Source of the DNA: Methanobacteriaceae archaeon
Lineage (GTDB): Archaea > Methanobacteriota > Methanobacteria > Methanobacteriales > Methanobacteriaceae
Assembly (NCBI GenBank): GCA_030693105.1
Contig: JAUYBK010000100.1
Location: 1 to 8,818, forward strand
Direction of reading: 5' to 3'
DNA: 8,818 bases
Below the pieces are notes generated by a model. The model was not told where the DNA came from, searched no databases, and saw only the letters and a program-made list of their open reading frames with translations. The position numbers and the translations under genes were made by a program. This document shows positions 7,667-8,818 of the stretch, piece after piece (positions within the stretch are counted from its first letter, which is position 1; every line of letters starts with the position of its first letter).

Positions 7667-8050
7667 TTAAGATTTCCAGAGACCGTGGATGCTACAGTAG
7701 CTTCTTACACTTATCTGGTTCACAGTTTCCGGGTCCAGGAAAAACTCGGCTTGAGGTTCTTCTCCGGGGTTAAGACTCTGACGGTAAATTTTACCATCAG
7801 CCCGGATTTCAATCCAGTCAATACAGTGATTTTCCTCCATAGGATGAGGCATGTTTCCCACCATAACTTTAAAACCACTTTCGGTTTTTTCTAAGACTGG
7901 AACATGTTTTTCCTCACCACTACCTTCACTCCTATACTTTAAAAGTTCCATGGGAGCATTACAGCATACCAGCTTCCCGTCCCCACTTTTCAGGATTTCT
8001 ATGACATTATCACATACCCGGCAGCGATACACATCATTTTTGGGTGTCAC
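7667..8050 (-). CDS. dfx: Desulfoferrodoxin (class I superoxide reductase)
   Basis: Reduces superoxide to hydrogen peroxide without making oxygen; a cytoplasmic defence of anaerobes. 127 residues in two domains. The N-terminal desulforedoxin-type rubredoxin centre has Cys10, Cys13, Cys29 and Cys30 (C-x-x-C...C-C). The C-terminal catalytic domain has the mononuclear Fe(His)4Cys site: His49 (in EKHVP), His69 and His75 (MPHPMEENH), Cys119 and His122 (CSIHG). Glu47 and Lys48, the conserved active-site residues next to the first His, are present. This makes it a complete two-iron enzyme, not the one-iron neelaredoxin type. The start is GTG at 8050 (G-T-G-A-C-A), preceded by AGGATGAT at about 8054-8061; no in-frame ATG is available near the N-terminus. 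It starts 15 bases after the rubrerythrin stop, so the two are surely one transcript. Confidence 0.96.
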   Translation of the reverse strand: MTPKNDVYRCRVCDNVIEILKSGDGKLVCCNAPMELLKYRSEGSGEEKHVPVLEKTESGFKVMVGNMPHPMEENHCIDWIEIRADGKIYRQSLNPGEEPQAEFFLDPETVNQISVRSYCSIHGLWKS

Positions 8051-8065
8051 GTTATCATCCTTTTT

Positions 8066-8650
8066 TTAGTACTCTTCACAGAGGATGTAGAAGTATTCTT
8101 GGGGATGATCACAGGCCGGACACTTTTCTGGCGGTTGCTCACCAGATGCAGTGTAACCGCACTTAGGACAGATCCAGGTCACCGACTTGTCCTTGTTATG
8201 CATGGTTCCCTGTTCTACCTGCTCGAGCAGGGATAGATAACGGTCTTCGTGGTGTTTTTCCGCATGACCAATGGCGTTTAAACGTGTAGCAACATCGTCC
8301 AGCCCCTCTTTTTTAGCAGCCAATGCAAATTCAGGGTACATCTCAGTGGTTTCATAGTGCTCCCCCGCAATGGCGGCCTTGATGTTCTGGGCAGTACCAG
8401 CCAGAGTTAGTGGTGCTTCAGCTTCTACAAATATTGACTCCGGGGTTTCCCCCATCTTTTCTTTGAGTTCCTGAATCATTTTAAATAGCCATTTAGCGTG
8501 TTGTCGTTCTTGTTCAGCAGTTTCTATAAATATATCCGCTATTTGATGGTAACTTTCCTTTTGGGCTGCCTTGGCATACAGGGTGTAACGGTTCCTGGCC
8601 TGGCTTTCTCCAATAAATGCCTTAGTTAAGTTCTCCAATGTTTGCTTCAT
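8066..8650 (-). CDS. rbr: Rubrerythrin (NADH-linked peroxidase of anaerobes)
   Basis: Reduces hydrogen peroxide to water, taking electrons through rubredoxin-type partners. 194 residues: a ferritin-like four-helix diiron domain (about 1-145) and a C-terminal rubredoxin-like domain. Probable diiron ligands: Glu15 (GES-QAR), Glu48 and His51 (E-x-x-H), Glu97 and Glu100 (GEHYE), Glu131 and His134 (E-x-x-H). The rubredoxin-like Fe(Cys)4 site is Cys161/164 and Cys177/180 (CPKCGY and CPACDHP). All are intact and the length is normal for the family. The ATG at 8650 has a perfect GGTGAT ribosome binding site at 8656-8661, 5 bases away. It is first in a two-gene unit with desulfoferrodoxin, so superoxide is converted to peroxide and peroxide to water by neighbouring products. 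No repressor site could be identified upstream. Confidence 0.97.
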   Translation of the reverse strand: MKQTLENLTKAFIGESQARNRYTLYAKAAQKESYHQIADIFIETAEQERQHAKWLFKMIQELKEKMGETPESIFVEAEAPLTLAGTAQNIKAAIAGEHYETTEMYPEFALAAKKEGLDDVATRLNAIGHAEKHHEDRYLSLLEQVEQGTMHNKDKSVTWICPKCGYTASGEQPPEKCPACDHPQEYFYILCEEY

Positions 8651-8681
8651 ATCTAATCACCGATTAAACTATTAGCACTTC

Positions 8682-8693
8682 TTTTTATTAAAC
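8682..8693 (-). promoter_or_regulatory. Candidate promoter of the rbr-dfx operon
   Basis: The minus strand reads CAAAG-TTTAATAAAAAG: a TATA-like box preceded by a purine-rich BRE-like element. Initiation about 25 bases downstream would fall near 8662, just ahead of the GGTGAT site, giving a very short leader. An alternative box (ATATTTAAA, about 8730-8738) would give a leader of roughly 60 bases. The sequence cannot decide between them. Confidence 0.4.
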
Positions 8694-8818
8694 TTTGAGG
8701 CTGTTTTATGAATTGAATTTTGAATTTTTTTTAAATATCCTTTTTTTTATGTGTTTTGTTGATTTTCTTTATTGATTCTTTTTAGGTTGTGGGAAATGCT
8801 TATTGGGTTATTTTCGGT
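8694..8818. other. AT-rich non-coding DNA at the right edge
   Basis: I see no gene here in either direction. The plus strand is dominated by T-runs (for example TTTTTTTT around 8725-8732 and 8741-8748), with a few G-rich patches near the end (GGTTGTGGG). It holds at least the upstream part of the rbr control region. Whether a further gene starts or ends beyond 8818 is not visible. Confidence 0.5.

Noticed and set aside
8720..8760. Long T-runs as a possible terminator for a rightward gene
   Set aside because: There is no rightward gene to the left of it; the region is more simply the AT-rich upstream area of rbr.

Overview
This window looks like chromosomal sequence of a methanogenic euryarchaeon, most likely of the Methanobacterium group. 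The grounds are a RecJ-like DHH phosphoesterase of the archaea-only DnaJ-zinc-finger type, an archaeal-type EPSP synthase and endonuclease III, a rubrerythrin/desulfoferrodoxin pair typical of strict anaerobes, ribosome binding sites that match the archaeal 16S tail (GGTGAT, GGGGAGGT) and AT-rich TATA-like boxes. The DNA is moderately AT-rich. I see no mobile element, CRISPR array, tRNA, rRNA or prophage signature. The genus assignment is inference from gene content.

Layout: the left half reads rightwards. It holds the 3' end of a valyl-tRNA synthetase gene (valS), aroA (shikimate pathway), a small COG2229-type GTPase, nth (endonuclease III), an M24 'pita-bread' metalloenzyme and a short uncharacterised Trp-rich protein. 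valS-aroA and GTPase-nth are closely spaced and probably co-transcribed; the GTPase stop and the nth ribosome binding site overlap. The right half reads leftwards: rubrerythrin then desulfoferrodoxin (a two-gene oxidative-stress operon), a small predicted lipoprotein with its own promoter, and the large DHH nuclease-like protein. The two halves converge on a short hairpin-bearing spacer at about 4717-4805.

How they fit together: Nth and the DHH protein are both nucleic-acid enzymes, one a base-excision glycosylase/lyase and one a predicted 5'-3' exonuclease or RNA phosphodiesterase. They lie on opposite strands and no shared regulation is visible. Desulfoferrodoxin reduces superoxide to peroxide and rubrerythrin reduces the peroxide to water, so that pair is a complete detoxification route. 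The other genes are housekeeping or of unknown role.

I do not see a clear new multigene system. The points most worth a second look are single-gene anomalies: nth appears to start at an ATT codon and has His in place of one of the four cluster cysteines; the M24 protein keeps all five metal ligands but lacks both conserved peptidase histidines; AroA has Ile where E. coli has the PEP-contacting Lys411.
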